Shown: positions 8,654 to 17,104 of the stretch, in pieces
How the letters are laid out: each line of letters begins with the position of its first letter
Position numbering within the stretch: the stretch's first letter is position 1
Source: Dyadobacter jejuensis
GTDB lineage: Bacteria; Bacteroidota; Bacteroidia; Cytophagales; Spirosomataceae
Reading direction: 5' to 3'
Length of the DNA: 64,000 nt
NCBI RefSeq assembly: GCF_003149085.1
Contig: NZ_QGDT01000001.1
Span: 558,001 to 622,000, forward strand
Position numbers and translations under genes: made by a program
The notes under the pieces: generated by a model
What the model saw: the letters and a program-made list of their open reading frames with translations, nothing else
What the model was told of the DNA's origin: nothing
Database searches by the model: none

Positions 8654-9490
8654 CTACTGGTTCAGGCGCCCCTCTAGCTCGGCTACTGCCTGTTGGATAA
8701 TGGGGTCCTTCTCCTCTTTTTTTACTTCGGCTAGCACTTTACGTGCCTCGTCGTTTTTACCCAGCTCCACCAATGAAAGTCCAAGATAGAACTTTGCTTT
8801 GGTATTCGATGGGTTATTCGTCAATATCTGACGAAAACGATCGGTAGCCTTGGTATATTGATTCGACCGCATCGACAAAATTCCCAGATTAAACAGGGCT
8901 AATTCGTTGGTTGGGTCGTTGTCCAAAACCTCACGTAACATCAAAATCCCTTGCATAGGGTTAGGTGTATTTACGTAAGTCATGGCCATATTGGCTTTCG
9001 CCGTTAACAAACCAGGATTCAAATCTAAGGCTTTCTGGTAATATTCCCTTGTCTTTTGACCTAGGTTTTTTGCTTTTTGATCGTCAACGGCAAATCCGTA
9101 TGCGTCGTAGTAGCGATCACCCGTACGCATATAATTCTCAATGGTGGGGGCTAGCAGGCTGACTTGCTCCGCATAATAAGCCGAACTGTCAAACTTCTGT
9201 AAGCTTCGGAACTGGTCCGAAAGCTTGATGCCAGCGCTGGCCTTCTCTTTTTCTGAAGCCAAGATGAAGCCACTTCTCAACTTATCGACAACTGCTTGCT
9301 GATCAGGGGATAAAGTGGCTCCAGCATGGCTGTCGGAGGACTGTTCCGTTGCAGGAGTTTCCTCCACAGCGACAGATTCTTCCGTTTCCATTTCGCCAGA
9401 CTTGTTGTTTACTACCACTTTAGGTAAACTGTACAATGTACCCGCAAGAGCCACTGCAAGGAAACAAGAAAGGATAATGGATTTTTTCAT
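8654..9490 (-). CDS. Membrane-anchored or periplasmic TPR protein
   Basis: 278 residues. An N-terminal hydrophobic segment (residues 5-22, IILSCFLAVALAGTLYSL) is followed by an acidic low-complexity linker (EETEESVAVEETPATEQ, about 32-60) and then TPR units from about 100 to the end (for example ALDLNPGLLTAKANMAMTYV, VLDNDPTNELALFNLGILSM, ILTNNPSNTKAKFYLGLSLV). The role is probably protein-protein scaffolding. It lies 27 bp downstream of HU in the same operon. The HU-TPR-rng order looks like a conserved gene neighbourhood in the phylum, but the function of the TPR member is not known to me. Confidence 0.85.
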   Translation of the reverse strand: MKKSIILSCFLAVALAGTLYSLPKVVVNNKSGEMETEESVAVEETPATEQSSDSHAGATLSPDQQAVVDKLRSGFILASEKEKASAGIKLSDQFRSLQKFDSSAYYAEQVSLLAPTIENYMRTGDRYYDAYGFAVDDQKAKNLGQKTREYYQKALDLNPGLLTAKANMAMTYVNTPNPMQGILMLREVLDNDPTNELALFNLGILSMRSNQYTKATDRFRQILTNNPSNTKAKFYLGLSLVELGKNDEARKVLAEVKKEEKDPIIQQAVAELEGRLNQ

Positions 9491-9517
9491 GGTTTTTTTT
9501 AAAGATTAGGGAAGAGA

Positions 9518-9823
9518 TTATTTCTCAACAACTTCTTTAATTTTTGCGCTTTCTTTAACTTGCTCAACAAAAACTTTGGCAGGTTTGAAACTAGGAACAA
9601 AGTGTTCATCGATGATCATGGAAGTGCCTTTCGATATGTTACGTGCAACTTTACGGGCACGCTTTTTATTGATAAAACTTCCAAACCCTCTTACATAAAG
9701 ATTTTCACCTTCCGAAAGCGAATCTTTAACAACGGTGAAAAACGATTCTAACGTTTGTTGAACATCGCCCTTCTCTACGCCTGTTTTCTCAGATATTTGT
9801 GCGATTACGTCTGCCTTAGTCAC
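9518..9823 (-). CDS. HU/IHF-family DNA-binding protein
   Basis: Histone-like nucleoid protein, 101 residues. Typical N-terminal helices MTKADVIAQISEKTGVEKGDV, the strand LYVRGFGSFINKKRA, and a beta-arm with R-K-V-A-R-N. The DNA-intercalating tip is replaced by SKGTSMIIDEHFVPSFKPAK, where HU of E. coli has RNPQTG. A Pro is retained in HFVPSFKPA, which is the family's core rather than arm. It carries a charged C-terminal extension (VKESAKIKEVVEK). It is the first gene of an operon with the TPR protein and the mS38-like protein, with a -7 element at 9891-9898. Confidence 0.92.
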   Translation of the reverse strand: MTKADVIAQISEKTGVEKGDVQQTLESFFTVVKDSLSEGENLYVRGFGSFINKKRARKVARNISKGTSMIIDEHFVPSFKPAKVFVEQVKESAKIKEVVEK

Positions 9824-9890
9824 TTTGATAGTTTACTTTAAGTGGATATTATTTCTTGTATTTTTTTGTTCCTCCATTTTTTTGGGAACA

Positions 9891-9898
9891 CAAAGGTA
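9891..9898 (-). promoter_or_regulatory. -7 element of the HU operon promoter
   Basis: TACCTTTG on the minus strand matches TAnnTTTG exactly, 67 bp upstream of the HU start. No clear TTTG is seen at -33. Confidence 0.5.
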
Positions 9899-9974
9899 CG
9901 CTAATTTTACTGTAATTTAAAAGGTTGACGTTTTCATTTTTTTTCTAATTGGTTATATAACAGGGTTTATCAGA

Positions 9975-11066
9975 ATGGCACTGGAAAGTTTGGATAAGGT
10001 TGAAATTCTGTATTTTAACAAAATATTAAATAGTTGGTATAGCCAAAATGCGCGTGACTTGTTATGGCGAAGTACTAAGGATCCATATAAAATATGGTTG
10101 TCGGAAATAATCCTGCAGCAAACCCGAGTGGCCCAAGGGACTCCCTACTACCTTAAATTCGTCAGAGAGTACCCTACCGTCTTCGATTTGGCTAGGGCCG
10201 AGCAGCAGGATGTGCTCCGGCTTTGGCAGGGGTTGGGGTATTACTCTCGGGCACGTAATATGCATGCTACTGCCCAGCGGATCGTAGCAGAATTCGATGG
10301 GTTATTTCCCCGTTCGGCCAAGGAGCTGCTCCAGTTTAAAGGACTGGGTGCTTATACGGCCGCAGCGGTGGCCTCCTTCGCTTTCGACGAAGTGGTGCCC
10401 GCTATCGATGGAAATGTTTATCGGGTATTGGCACGGATCTTCGGGATATCGGCCGATATACTGAAGCCAGAAGGTAAAAGAGAGTTTCAACGGTTGGCCG
10501 AAGGGCTCATTTCTAGGGAGGATCCGGCCACTTACAATCAAGCGATGATTGAGTTTGGTGCCCTGCAATGCGTGCCAGTAGCTCCCGATTGTGCCAACTG
10601 TGTTTTTAGTGACCATTGCTATGCCTACGCCCACCAAGCGCAAGGGAGGCTGCCTGTTAAAACCAAAAAGGCCAAGGCTAGGAATCGTTACCTCAACTAC
10701 TTTATACTGCACAACCATGAAACTTTGGTGATGAAAGAACGTATAGGGAAAGGTATTTGGGAGGGCTTGTACGATTTTTATGAAATAGAATCTGACGAGC
10801 CTATGGCTGTTCTCGACTCTTTTTCGGCCGATAGTGGATTGTTGGATCTGCTTGGGCAGGGGGTAGTGTCGGAAGTCCCCAAATCTTTCGTTCATCTTTT
10901 AACGCATCAAAAATTACATGTTCAGTTTTGGCGGGTCGATTTTAGGGAGGGGGCGATTCCGGATCTGCCAAATGGGTATAAGGTATATCCTTTGCTGGAA
11001 ATAGAAAAATTGCCCAAACCGATACTAATCGATCTGGTATTAAAGGAAGAAGGGCTTCTGGAATAG
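9975..11066 (+). CDS. mutY: A/G-specific adenine DNA glycosylase
   Basis: Removes adenine mispaired with 8-oxoguanine (base-excision repair). 363 residues. HhH-GPD domain with LQQTRVAQGTPYY, the hairpin LLQFKGLGAYTAAAVASFAF, and the catalytic Asp in VVPAIDGNVYRVLAR. A [4Fe-4S] loop is complete (C199-x6-C206-x2-C209-x5-C215). The C-terminal NUDIX-like domain (about 230-360) for 8-oxoG recognition is present, with KERIGKGIWEGLYDF. The gene is transcribed divergently from the HU operon and is followed by ssb and gldE, a neighbourhood seen in other gliding Bacteroidota. Confidence 0.95.
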   Translation: MALESLDKVEILYFNKILNSWYSQNARDLLWRSTKDPYKIWLSEIILQQTRVAQGTPYYLKFVREYPTVFDLARAEQQDVLRLWQGLGYYSRARNMHATAQRIVAEFDGLFPRSAKELLQFKGLGAYTAAAVASFAFDEVVPAIDGNVYRVLARIFGISADILKPEGKREFQRLAEGLISREDPATYNQAMIEFGALQCVPVAPDCANCVFSDHCYAYAHQAQGRLPVKTKKAKARNRYLNYFILHNHETLVMKERIGKGIWEGLYDFYEIESDEPMAVLDSFSADSGLLDLLGQGVVSEVPKSFVHLLTHQKLHVQFWRVDFREGAIPDLPNGYKVYPLLEIEKLPKPILIDLVLKEEGLLE

Positions 11067-11106
11067 AATTTGCTGATTCGCGGGAGCCGAAAATTTGGGC
11101 AGCTGC

Positions 11107-11137
11107 ATTGGAATACGTTTAAACAAGGTTAAATTTG
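11107..11137 (+). promoter_or_regulatory. ssb promoter
   Basis: TTG (11108-11110), 19 bp spacer and TAAATTTG (11130-11137): a full match to the Bacteroidota consensus, giving a leader of about 130 nt before the ssb ATG. Confidence 0.55.
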
Positions 11138-11275
11138 TAAGTAAAGAAGGAGCGAGCTGGGTGAATAGAGTGCCAGCCGTGCCGTCAGTATATTTTACTA
11201 ACGATAAGCAAGGGCGTCTATGGCTCTGAACAAACGCATACTATAGCTATTATTCCATACTAATCGACAATCATC

Positions 11276-11722
11276 ATGGCAGGAAGTGTAAATAAGGTAA
11301 TATTGATAGGGAACTTGGGAGCCGACCCAGAGGTGCGGTATCTGGAGAGTGGATCGGCCGTGGCGAAATTTAATATTGCCACCACAGAGAGCTACACCAA
11401 CAAGAGTGGTGAGCGCGTAGAAAATACCGAGTGGCACAGGATCGAACTATGGGAAGGCTTGGCTAAAGTAGCCGAGAAATATTTGAAAAAAGGTAATCAA
11501 GTATATATTGAAGGGCGGATTCGTACCGACAACTGGACCGACAAAGAAGGGCAACAGCGCTATGGTACCACCATTCGTGCCAACAGTATGACCCTGTTAG
11601 GTGGCCCATCGGGTGGTAGTAGTGAAGGAGGCGCCCCGCGACAAGCCCAGGCACCCCGCCCTACCGATGCCGTACCCCCGACGATGGCCGCTGGGAACGA
11701 CGACGACGATTTGCCATTCTAA
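11276..11722 (+). CDS. ssb: Single-stranded DNA-binding protein
   Basis: 148 residues. OB fold (residues 1-110: MAGSVNKVILIGNLGADPEVRYLESG, FNIATTESY, VENTEWHRIELWEGLAKVAEKYLKKG, VYIEGRIRTDNWTDKEGQQRYGTTI), then a short Gly/Pro-rich linker and the acidic tip NDDDDLPF that binds partner proteins. It is a complete, normal-length SSB. A strong inverted repeat follows at 11746-11797. Confidence 0.97.
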   Translation: MAGSVNKVILIGNLGADPEVRYLESGSAVAKFNIATTESYTNKSGERVENTEWHRIELWEGLAKVAEKYLKKGNQVYIEGRIRTDNWTDKEGQQRYGTTIRANSMTLLGGPSGGSSEGGAPRQAQAPRPTDAVPPTMAAGNDDDDLPF

Positions 11723-11745
11723 TTCCTTTTCAAAAGAATTATGGG

Positions 11746-11797
11746 GCTTCCAGCATGACGCTTGGTCGTTAAAACCACCGAAGTTCATGCTGGAAGC
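11746..11797. terminator. Inverted repeat downstream of ssb, probable terminator or 3' stabiliser
   Basis: 13 bp perfect arms GCTTCCAGCATGA (11746-11758) and TCATGCTGGAAGC (11785-11797), with a small inner TGGT/ACCA pairing. The U-rich tract follows only after 13 bp, so termination is likely but not certain. Confidence 0.5.
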
Positions 11798-11968
11798 GTA
11801 TCGCCCTGTGCTTTTTTAGGGGCGGTCAGGATGTTTTAGGAATTTTATAGATTTTTATATCCTGCATGCATATAAAATGAAACTTTTTGGCGTACTTTAA
11901 GTTAGACTTATCAGTCCCTATGTAGGGGATGCCCGATTGGCCTATTTATTAACGTATTCATTTTCTTA

Positions 11969-13273
11969 GTGAAAGAAGACCCAGATACTGAAGACCCCCT
12001 TTCCCGAAGGCGTAGCTACGCCACTAGCACGCTGTTTTTTAGTCTAGGATTCGTCCCCTCAGTCAATATTGTGGCTATTTATGAGTTGGGTACGGTACTC
12101 GTTTTAATATTCCTGTCTTTGTTTTTTTCCTGGTTAAGGGCGGCTTATGCTACTGCGGGGGCCATGGAAAATCCATGGGATCGTAGGGATGAGGAAGCCG
12201 AACTCCTTCCCAATGAAGTACAACAGCTTACCCTATCCGTACTTCAAAGAGCCTGCACCTTATTAGGGCTCATACTGGCTTCCCGTTTTGCCTGGAATTT
12301 TTTTGATGACCGCCACGAGCCTTATATCTTTTGGGTGGCTGTAGCCTGTATGGTTCTGTGGCTATGGGTCGATACGGTATCTAGGTACGTGGTATCTCGA
12401 AATGCCATCGGATTTATCGCCGAAACGGCGGGCATCTCTAAAGTATTGTTTCTACTGCTGAAGCCCCTTAGTAAGGTAGTCCTTGAGGTGAGCCATTTTT
12501 TTGGAATTTTAGATCGGCCCGGTTCTGAAGTGAATATGGACCGGTTGGAGGCCAAATCGGAGAGTGAAGAAGAGACTGATTTGTTGCGAGGACTGGCTAA
12601 TTTTCGCCAGACCAATGCCCGTAAGGCCATGCAAGCCAGGGTGAATATAACGGCTTTCGACATAGAACTTAATTTTCATGAACTCATGGACCGTATCAAC
12701 AAATCGGGCTACTCGCGGGTACCCGTATTTCGCGACGACCTCGACCATGTGGAAGGAATCCTGAACGTCAAAGACCTATTGCCCCATATTCATAACGATG
12801 AGTATTACGAGTGGCAAAAGCTATTGCGTCCGGTCTATTTTATTCCTGAAAGTAAGCGTCTCGACGACCTGATGAAGGAATTCCAAAATCGTCGGGTTCA
12901 TATGGCCATCGTGGTGGATGAATATGGAGGAACGAGCGGGCTGATCACCCTCGAAGATATCATAGAGGAGATATTTGGGGATATTAACGACGAGTACGAT
13001 GACGACGATGCCATCAACTACACCCAAGTGGATGGTAATACCTTCGTCTTTGAAGGGAAGGTACATATTGGTGACCTATGTAGAATCTTGAATCTGGAGC
13101 CCGACTATTTCGATGAAGTACGGGGTAATAACGAATCCCTTGCTGGTCTCTTACTAGAGCTGTTTTCGCGCCTACCCTTAACGGGCGAGATCGCTACCCA
13201 CCGAAACATCACCTTTAAAGTGCAATCGGCCGATAAACGACGCATCAAGAAGGTAAGAGTACTGGTAACCTAA
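11969..13273 (+). CDS. gldE: Gliding motility-associated protein GldE (CNNM/CorC-type CBS-domain membrane protein)
   Basis: 434 residues, start GTG 11969. The N-terminal membrane domain has at least three hydrophobic spans (about residues 20-55, 95-115, 120-145) corresponding to a CNNM/DUF21 domain. A CBS pair follows (NKSGYSRVPVFRDDLDHVEGILNVKDLLP and RRVHMAIVVDEYGGTSGLITLEDIIEEIFGDI) and then a C-terminal CorC_HlyC domain (FVFEGKVHIGDLCRIL...). In Flavobacterium GldE is needed for gliding and T9SS function with the lipoprotein GldD. Here gldD is not adjacent: it lies at 47307-47906. Position after mutY-ssb supports GldE over an ordinary CorC. Confidence 0.85.
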   Translation: MKEDPDTEDPLSRRRSYATSTLFFSLGFVPSVNIVAIYELGTVLVLIFLSLFFSWLRAAYATAGAMENPWDRRDEEAELLPNEVQQLTLSVLQRACTLLGLILASRFAWNFFDDRHEPYIFWVAVACMVLWLWVDTVSRYVVSRNAIGFIAETAGISKVLFLLLKPLSKVVLEVSHFFGILDRPGSEVNMDRLEAKSESEEETDLLRGLANFRQTNARKAMQARVNITAFDIELNFHELMDRINKSGYSRVPVFRDDLDHVEGILNVKDLLPHIHNDEYYEWQKLLRPVYFIPESKRLDDLMKEFQNRRVHMAIVVDEYGGTSGLITLEDIIEEIFGDINDEYDDDDAINYTQVDGNTFVFEGKVHIGDLCRILNLEPDYFDEVRGNNESLAGLLLELFSRLPLTGEIATHRNITFKVQSADKRRIKKVRVLVT

Positions 13274-13350
13274 GAGGCTGGTAGGCAGATTGGCAAAAAA
13301 TAAAGTTAGCGGAAAAATACAAATAGCTTTATTTCTTGCAAACTTCTTTT

Positions 13351-13358
13351 TAATTTTG
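13351..13358 (+). promoter_or_regulatory. -7 element of the guaB promoter
   Basis: TAATTTTG matches TAnnTTTG exactly, 28 bp before the guaB ATG. The upstream box is only CTTT at 13327-13330 (spacer 20). Confidence 0.5.
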
Positions 13359-13386
13359 CCCCGCAAATAACAATAGATTATTTGCT

Positions 13387-14859
13387 ATGAGCACAGACCA
13401 ATCCAAAGTCCTCTTCGAGGCTCTTACTTACGACGACGTTCTTCTTATTCCGGGCTACTCCGAGATTCTGCCAAGAGACACTTCAACCAAAACAAAGCTT
13501 ACCAAAAACATTGAACTAAATATTCCGATCATCTCTGCCGCTATGGACACGGTTACAGAGTTTGATTTGGCCATTGCGATGGCTCAGGAAGGTGGAATTG
13601 GTATCATTCACAAAAACATGTCCCTAGAGGCCCAGGCTGAACAGGTACGTAAGGTGAAAAGGTCTGAAAGTGGTATGATTCTGGATCCGATTACCCTATC
13701 GGAAGATGCAAACTTAGGCGATGCCCAACAGATCATGCGTGAATTCCGCATTGGTGGTATCCCGGTGATCGATGCCGATCATAAATTGGTGGGTATCCTC
13801 ACTAACCGTGACCTTCGTTTTGAGAAGGATAAGACCAAGTCGGTCACTAAAATTATGACCAAGGAAAACCTGATCACCGCCTCAGAAGGTCTTTCTTTAG
13901 ACGATGCTGAATCGATACTTCAGGAATATAAAATTGAGAAACTTCCCATTGTAGATGAAAATTATCATCTGACTGGACTGATCACTTACAAGGATATCCT
14001 CAAGCGGAAATCCCATCCTAATGCTTGTAAGGACCAGTATGGCCGTTTGCGAGTGGGTGCAGCCGTTGGGGTTACCGCCGATGTACTCACTAGGGTAGAG
14101 GCCCTTGTGAAAGCTGGGGTAGACGTGATCAGCCTGGATACGGCCCATGGTCATTCTATAAACGTTATTAATGCCTTAAAATCTATTAAGGCCAAATTCC
14201 CTAATTTGGATGTTATCGCTGGAAACGTAGCCACGGGTGAGGCTGCCAAGGCCTTGGCCGATGCGGGTGCCGACGCCGTTAAAGTAGGGGTTGGACCAGG
14301 GAGTATCTGTACCACACGAATTATTGCCGGTATCGGGATGCCGCAGCTGTCGGCCGTGATGTTGGCTGCACAGGCTTTGGAAGGTACCGGAGTTCCTATA
14401 GTTGCCGATGGCGGCGTTCGGTTTTCGGGCGATATGACCAAGGCCATTGCCGGAGGTGCACATACGATTATGATTGGGTCTATGCTCGCTGGTAGCGACG
14501 AAGCGCCAGGTGAAATCGTGATCTACGAAGGACGTAAGTTTAAAGCATATCGGGGTATGGGATCTGTGGAGGCCATGGAAGATGGTTCTAAAGACCGGTA
14601 TTTCCAGGATGCCGAAGACGACGTGAAGAAGTTGGTTCCAGAAGGAATCGTAGGACGGGTACCTTTTAAAGGTAAGGTCTCCGAGATTATCTATCAGATG
14701 GTGGGCGGACTTAAGGCTGGTATGGGATACTGCGGTGCCCAGTCCATCGAGAAACTTCAAAAAGCACAATTTGTTAAGATTACCTCAGCGGGGGTGCGCG
14801 AGAGCCACCCACACGATATCATGATCCAAAAGGAAGCGCCGAATTATTCTTCCAAATAA
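13387..14859 (+). CDS. guaB: IMP dehydrogenase
   Basis: NAD-dependent oxidation of IMP to XMP, the committed step to GMP (cytosol). 490 residues. TIM-barrel catalytic domain with the active-site loop GPGSIC308TTR, the IMP-binding segment VADGGVRFSGDMTKAIAGGA, and the flap YRGMGSVEAM. A CBS pair is inserted at about 95-205 (MILDPITLSEDANLGDAQQIMREF, LITASEGLSLDDAESILQEYKIEKLPIV), which in this family tunes nucleotide regulation. Full length and intact. Its stop codon forms one end of a 54 bp palindrome. Confidence 0.98.
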   Translation: MSTDQSKVLFEALTYDDVLLIPGYSEILPRDTSTKTKLTKNIELNIPIISAAMDTVTEFDLAIAMAQEGGIGIIHKNMSLEAQAEQVRKVKRSESGMILDPITLSEDANLGDAQQIMREFRIGGIPVIDADHKLVGILTNRDLRFEKDKTKSVTKIMTKENLITASEGLSLDDAESILQEYKIEKLPIVDENYHLTGLITYKDILKRKSHPNACKDQYGRLRVGAAVGVTADVLTRVEALVKAGVDVISLDTAHGHSINVINALKSIKAKFPNLDVIAGNVATGEAAKALADAGADAVKVGVGPGSICTTRIIAGIGMPQLSAVMLAAQALEGTGVPIVADGGVRFSGDMTKAIAGGAHTIMIGSMLAGSDEAPGEIVIYEGRKFKAYRGMGSVEAMEDGSKDRYFQDAEDDVKKLVPEGIVGRVPFKGKVSEIIYQMVGGLKAGMGYCGAQSIEKLQKAQFVKITSAGVRESHPHDIMIQKEAPNYSSK

Positions 14860-14910
14860 GACATAAAAAAACGGGGTTCGAATTTTCGAACCCCGTTTTT
14901 TTATGTCTTA
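14857..14910. terminator. Bidirectional terminator between guaB and the DedA gene
   Basis: Nearly perfect 54 bp palindrome. Arms 14857-14883 and 14884-14910 mismatch only at the centre. It has A-tract and T-tract on either side of a GC core ACGGGGTTCG. It starts on the guaB TAA and stops 7 bp before the DedA stop codon, so it serves both converging genes. Confidence 0.9.
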
Positions 14911-14916
14911 ATATTA

Positions 14917-15576
14917 TTAAATAGCCTTGGCCGAAGGACTAGAGAACTTACTCTTTAAGAACTGATAGATCATCGGGAGGATAGAGAATCCAATAATGCC
15001 GAATATAACTAATTCGAAGTTATTCTTTACGATCTCCATATTGCCAAAGAAATAGCCCAGTAAGGTTAAGGAGGGTACCCACAGAAACGCACCTATAATA
15101 CAGAAAATGATGTATTTGGAGTATTTCATGCTCCCGGCTCCTGCCACAAAAGGCGCTACTGTACGAACGATGGGAATAAAGCGAGCCATAATAACGGTGC
15201 TACCACCATGTTTTTCGTAAAAGGCCTCGGTCCGTTCGAGATATTCCCTCTTCAGAAACAAGATCCGTTCCCGTTTCTTGATTTCACCACCAAACTTGCT
15301 GCCCACGTAGTAGTTGAGGTTGTCGCCCAGCAAGGCGGCTACAATAAGGATGACGATGACCAACCACACATTAAGAGAGCCCGTGGAGGCTGCTATGGCG
15401 CCGGTGGCGAATAACAAGGAATCGCCAGGTAGCAGCGGCATCAACACGAAGCCCGTTTCCGTGAAAATGATCAGAAACAATATAACATAGGTAAGCGTAC
15501 CATAGTCTTCGACGATCTGAAAGAGATGCTTATCCAGATGTAAGAAGATGTCAATAAACTGCGTGATAAAATCCAT
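14917..15576 (-). CDS. DedA-family (SNARE-associated/VTT domain) membrane protein
   Basis: 219 residues. The DedA core is recognisable: ETGFVLMPLLPGDSLLFATGAIAA at about 40, GDNLNYYVGSKFG with the charged re-entrant motif, and FYEKHGGSTVIMARFIPIVRTVAPFVAGAGSM with the conserved R-x-x-P-x-x-R. Four to five membrane segments. The family carries out lipid (undecaprenyl phosphate or phospholipid) flipping and supports envelope integrity and membrane potential. It lies upstream of no obvious operon partner and converges on guaB. Confidence 0.9.
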   Translation of the reverse strand: MDFITQFIDIFLHLDKHLFQIVEDYGTLTYVILFLIIFTETGFVLMPLLPGDSLLFATGAIAASTGSLNVWLVIVILIVAALLGDNLNYYVGSKFGGEIKKRERILFLKREYLERTEAFYEKHGGSTVIMARFIPIVRTVAPFVAGAGSMKYSKYIIFCIIGAFLWVPSLTLLGYFFGNMEIVKNNFELVIFGIIGFSILPMIYQFLKSKFSSPSAKAI

Positions 15577-15638
15577 GTTAGAGATATGATTGGTTCAAGA
15601 TATGGTGTGCAATAATAGCTGTTTGGTTACAAACAGGC

Positions 15639-16430
15639 TTACTTGTCAATTTTCCATTGCTGCTTGGTGTCGGGATCTAAGAAGTGGTTGAAGGTATCTC
15701 CTCGTAGTCCTAGTCGAATCGTTTCTAATGGGATTAGTTCGTTGGGGGCAATATTACCAAGGTTGACATTCGCGCCCAAGAGTTTTACAAACCAAACTTG
15801 TTGCGATTTTTGAGGGGCTTCCCAGAGCATCCGGTCGAAGGGGATTTGGGTAAGGATTTCTTCTACCAAGCCTTGTCGTACCTCTCCACTCGCACGGAAG
15901 AGACCTACATTTCCCGATTCCCGGGCCTCGCCAATCACCTTCCAAGCACCAGCTTCCAGCTCTGTTTTGATCAGCTCTATCCACTTATAGGGAGGGATAA
16001 TTTTATTTTCGTCCTTCGAGCCCACTTCCGATAATACCGTTACTTGCTGCGAAAGGGTGCTGATAAATTCACATTTTTTGTCTTGGGGTAGTTCTATGGA
16101 TCCATCCGATACTTCGGCATGGGTAAGCTGATACTTATCCAATAATCGACGGTAGTCGTCAAACTGATTCCTCACTACGAAGGCCTCGAAAAGCGTTCCT
16201 CCAAAATAAACGGGGATATTGGCACTCCTATAAACAGCTAGTTTCTCATTCAGGGTGGGGCTTACAAAAGAAGTCGCCCATCCTAGTTTTACAATATCGA
16301 TGTAGGGGGCTGCCGATGAGATCATGTCCTCCACCTGGCGAACGCTGAGGCCTTTGTCCATTACCATGGTGATACCACTTTCGCGTGGTTGTACGCTTCG
16401 TTCCGGTACTTGGGATAAGGTAAAATTCAT
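15639..16430 (-). CDS. comA: Phosphosulfolactate synthase (ComA family)
   Basis: 263 residues. ComA-family TIM barrel: MVMDKGLSVRQVEDMI, YIDIVKLGWATSF, IPVYFGGTLFEAFVVRNQFDDY, HAEVSDGSIELPQDKKCEFI, VLSEVGSKDENKIIPPYKWIELIKTELEAGAWKVIGEARESGNVGLF, LWEAPQKSQQVWFVKLLGANVNLGNI. ComA adds sulfite to phosphoenolpyruvate to form phosphosulfolactate. A partner ComB-type phosphatase lies at 40346-41056. The family also includes the plant heat-stress protein HSA32 whose reaction is unproven, so the activity is inferred. In a gliding member of this phylum a likely sink is sulfonolipid (capnine-type) or sulfolactate synthesis. A promoter is visible at 16467-16498. Confidence 0.85.
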   Translation of the reverse strand: MNFTLSQVPERSVQPRESGITMVMDKGLSVRQVEDMISSAAPYIDIVKLGWATSFVSPTLNEKLAVYRSANIPVYFGGTLFEAFVVRNQFDDYRRLLDKYQLTHAEVSDGSIELPQDKKCEFISTLSQQVTVLSEVGSKDENKIIPPYKWIELIKTELEAGAWKVIGEARESGNVGLFRASGEVRQGLVEEILTQIPFDRMLWEAPQKSQQVWFVKLLGANVNLGNIAPNELIPLETIRLGLRGDTFNHFLDPDTKQQWKIDK

Positions 16431-16466
16431 ATATTGTTATACTAATTTGGCACTTCAAAACTCCGG

Positions 16467-16498
16467 CAAAGGTAATGATAACCTTTAATACGTACCAA
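16467..16498 (-). promoter_or_regulatory. comA promoter
   Basis: TACCTTTG (complement of 16467-16474), 21 bp spacer and TTG (complement of 16496-16498). The -7 is an exact consensus match, about 37 bp upstream of the ATG at 16430. Confidence 0.55.
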
Positions 16499-16597
16499 TA
16501 AAATCCTTAAATTTGACACAATACCACCTATTTGTCTCAGATAATTACTATTTGGCACAAAGGACCTTACGTTTTAATGTTTTAAATTATTAGTCTT

Positions 16598-17095
16598 ATG
16601 AGCGTCTCGCAAATATCCGAATCATCGGACCCATTACGTCTTCAATTATTCCAATCATTTATAGGCCAATCGATGGACCAAAGTATTTCTCCTGTAGGAA
16701 GCTGGTTGAATGGCACCCTCCTGGAGCTCGATAGAGGGGCCATGAAGGTGGCATTTGTAGTAAGGCGCGATATGACCAACCCCATGGGTATCCTTCACGG
16801 GGGCATTGCCGCTGCCATACTCGACGATGTGATCGGTACGATGGTATATGCCTTAGGAAGGCCATTTGCGTTTACTTCGGTTAATTTGAACTGCGATTTT
16901 TTGCATGCTGCCCGACTTGGGGAGTCTATTACAGCCCATGCCTTTGTGGTTCGCGAAGGCAAAAATATTATCCATGTGGAGGGTGAAATTGTGAGTCAGG
17001 ATAATAAAATCATCGCCAAGTGTGCCACCAATATGATTCAAACTACAATTAAAATTCCCGAGCTCAGCCTCCCCGAGCCCGAGAAGAAAAGTTAA
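16598..17095 (+). CDS. PaaI-type hotdog thioesterase
   Basis: 165 residues. The hotdog signature NPMGILHGGIAAAILDDVIGTMVY contains the HGG and the catalytic Asp, followed by FTSVNLNCDFLHAARLGESITAHA. It most likely hydrolyses an acyl- or aryl-CoA. The exact substrate is not evident. It stands 9 bp upstream of mazG and is probably in the same transcript. This pairing of a thioesterase with an NTP pyrophosphatase suggests metabolite house-cleaning. Confidence 0.85.
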   Translation: MSVSQISESSDPLRLQLFQSFIGQSMDQSISPVGSWLNGTLLELDRGAMKVAFVVRRDMTNPMGILHGGIAAAILDDVIGTMVYALGRPFAFTSVNLNCDFLHAARLGESITAHAFVVREGKNIIHVEGEIVSQDNKIIAKCATNMIQTTIKIPELSLPEPEKKS

Positions 17096-17104
17096 CTTTA
17101 CCCC

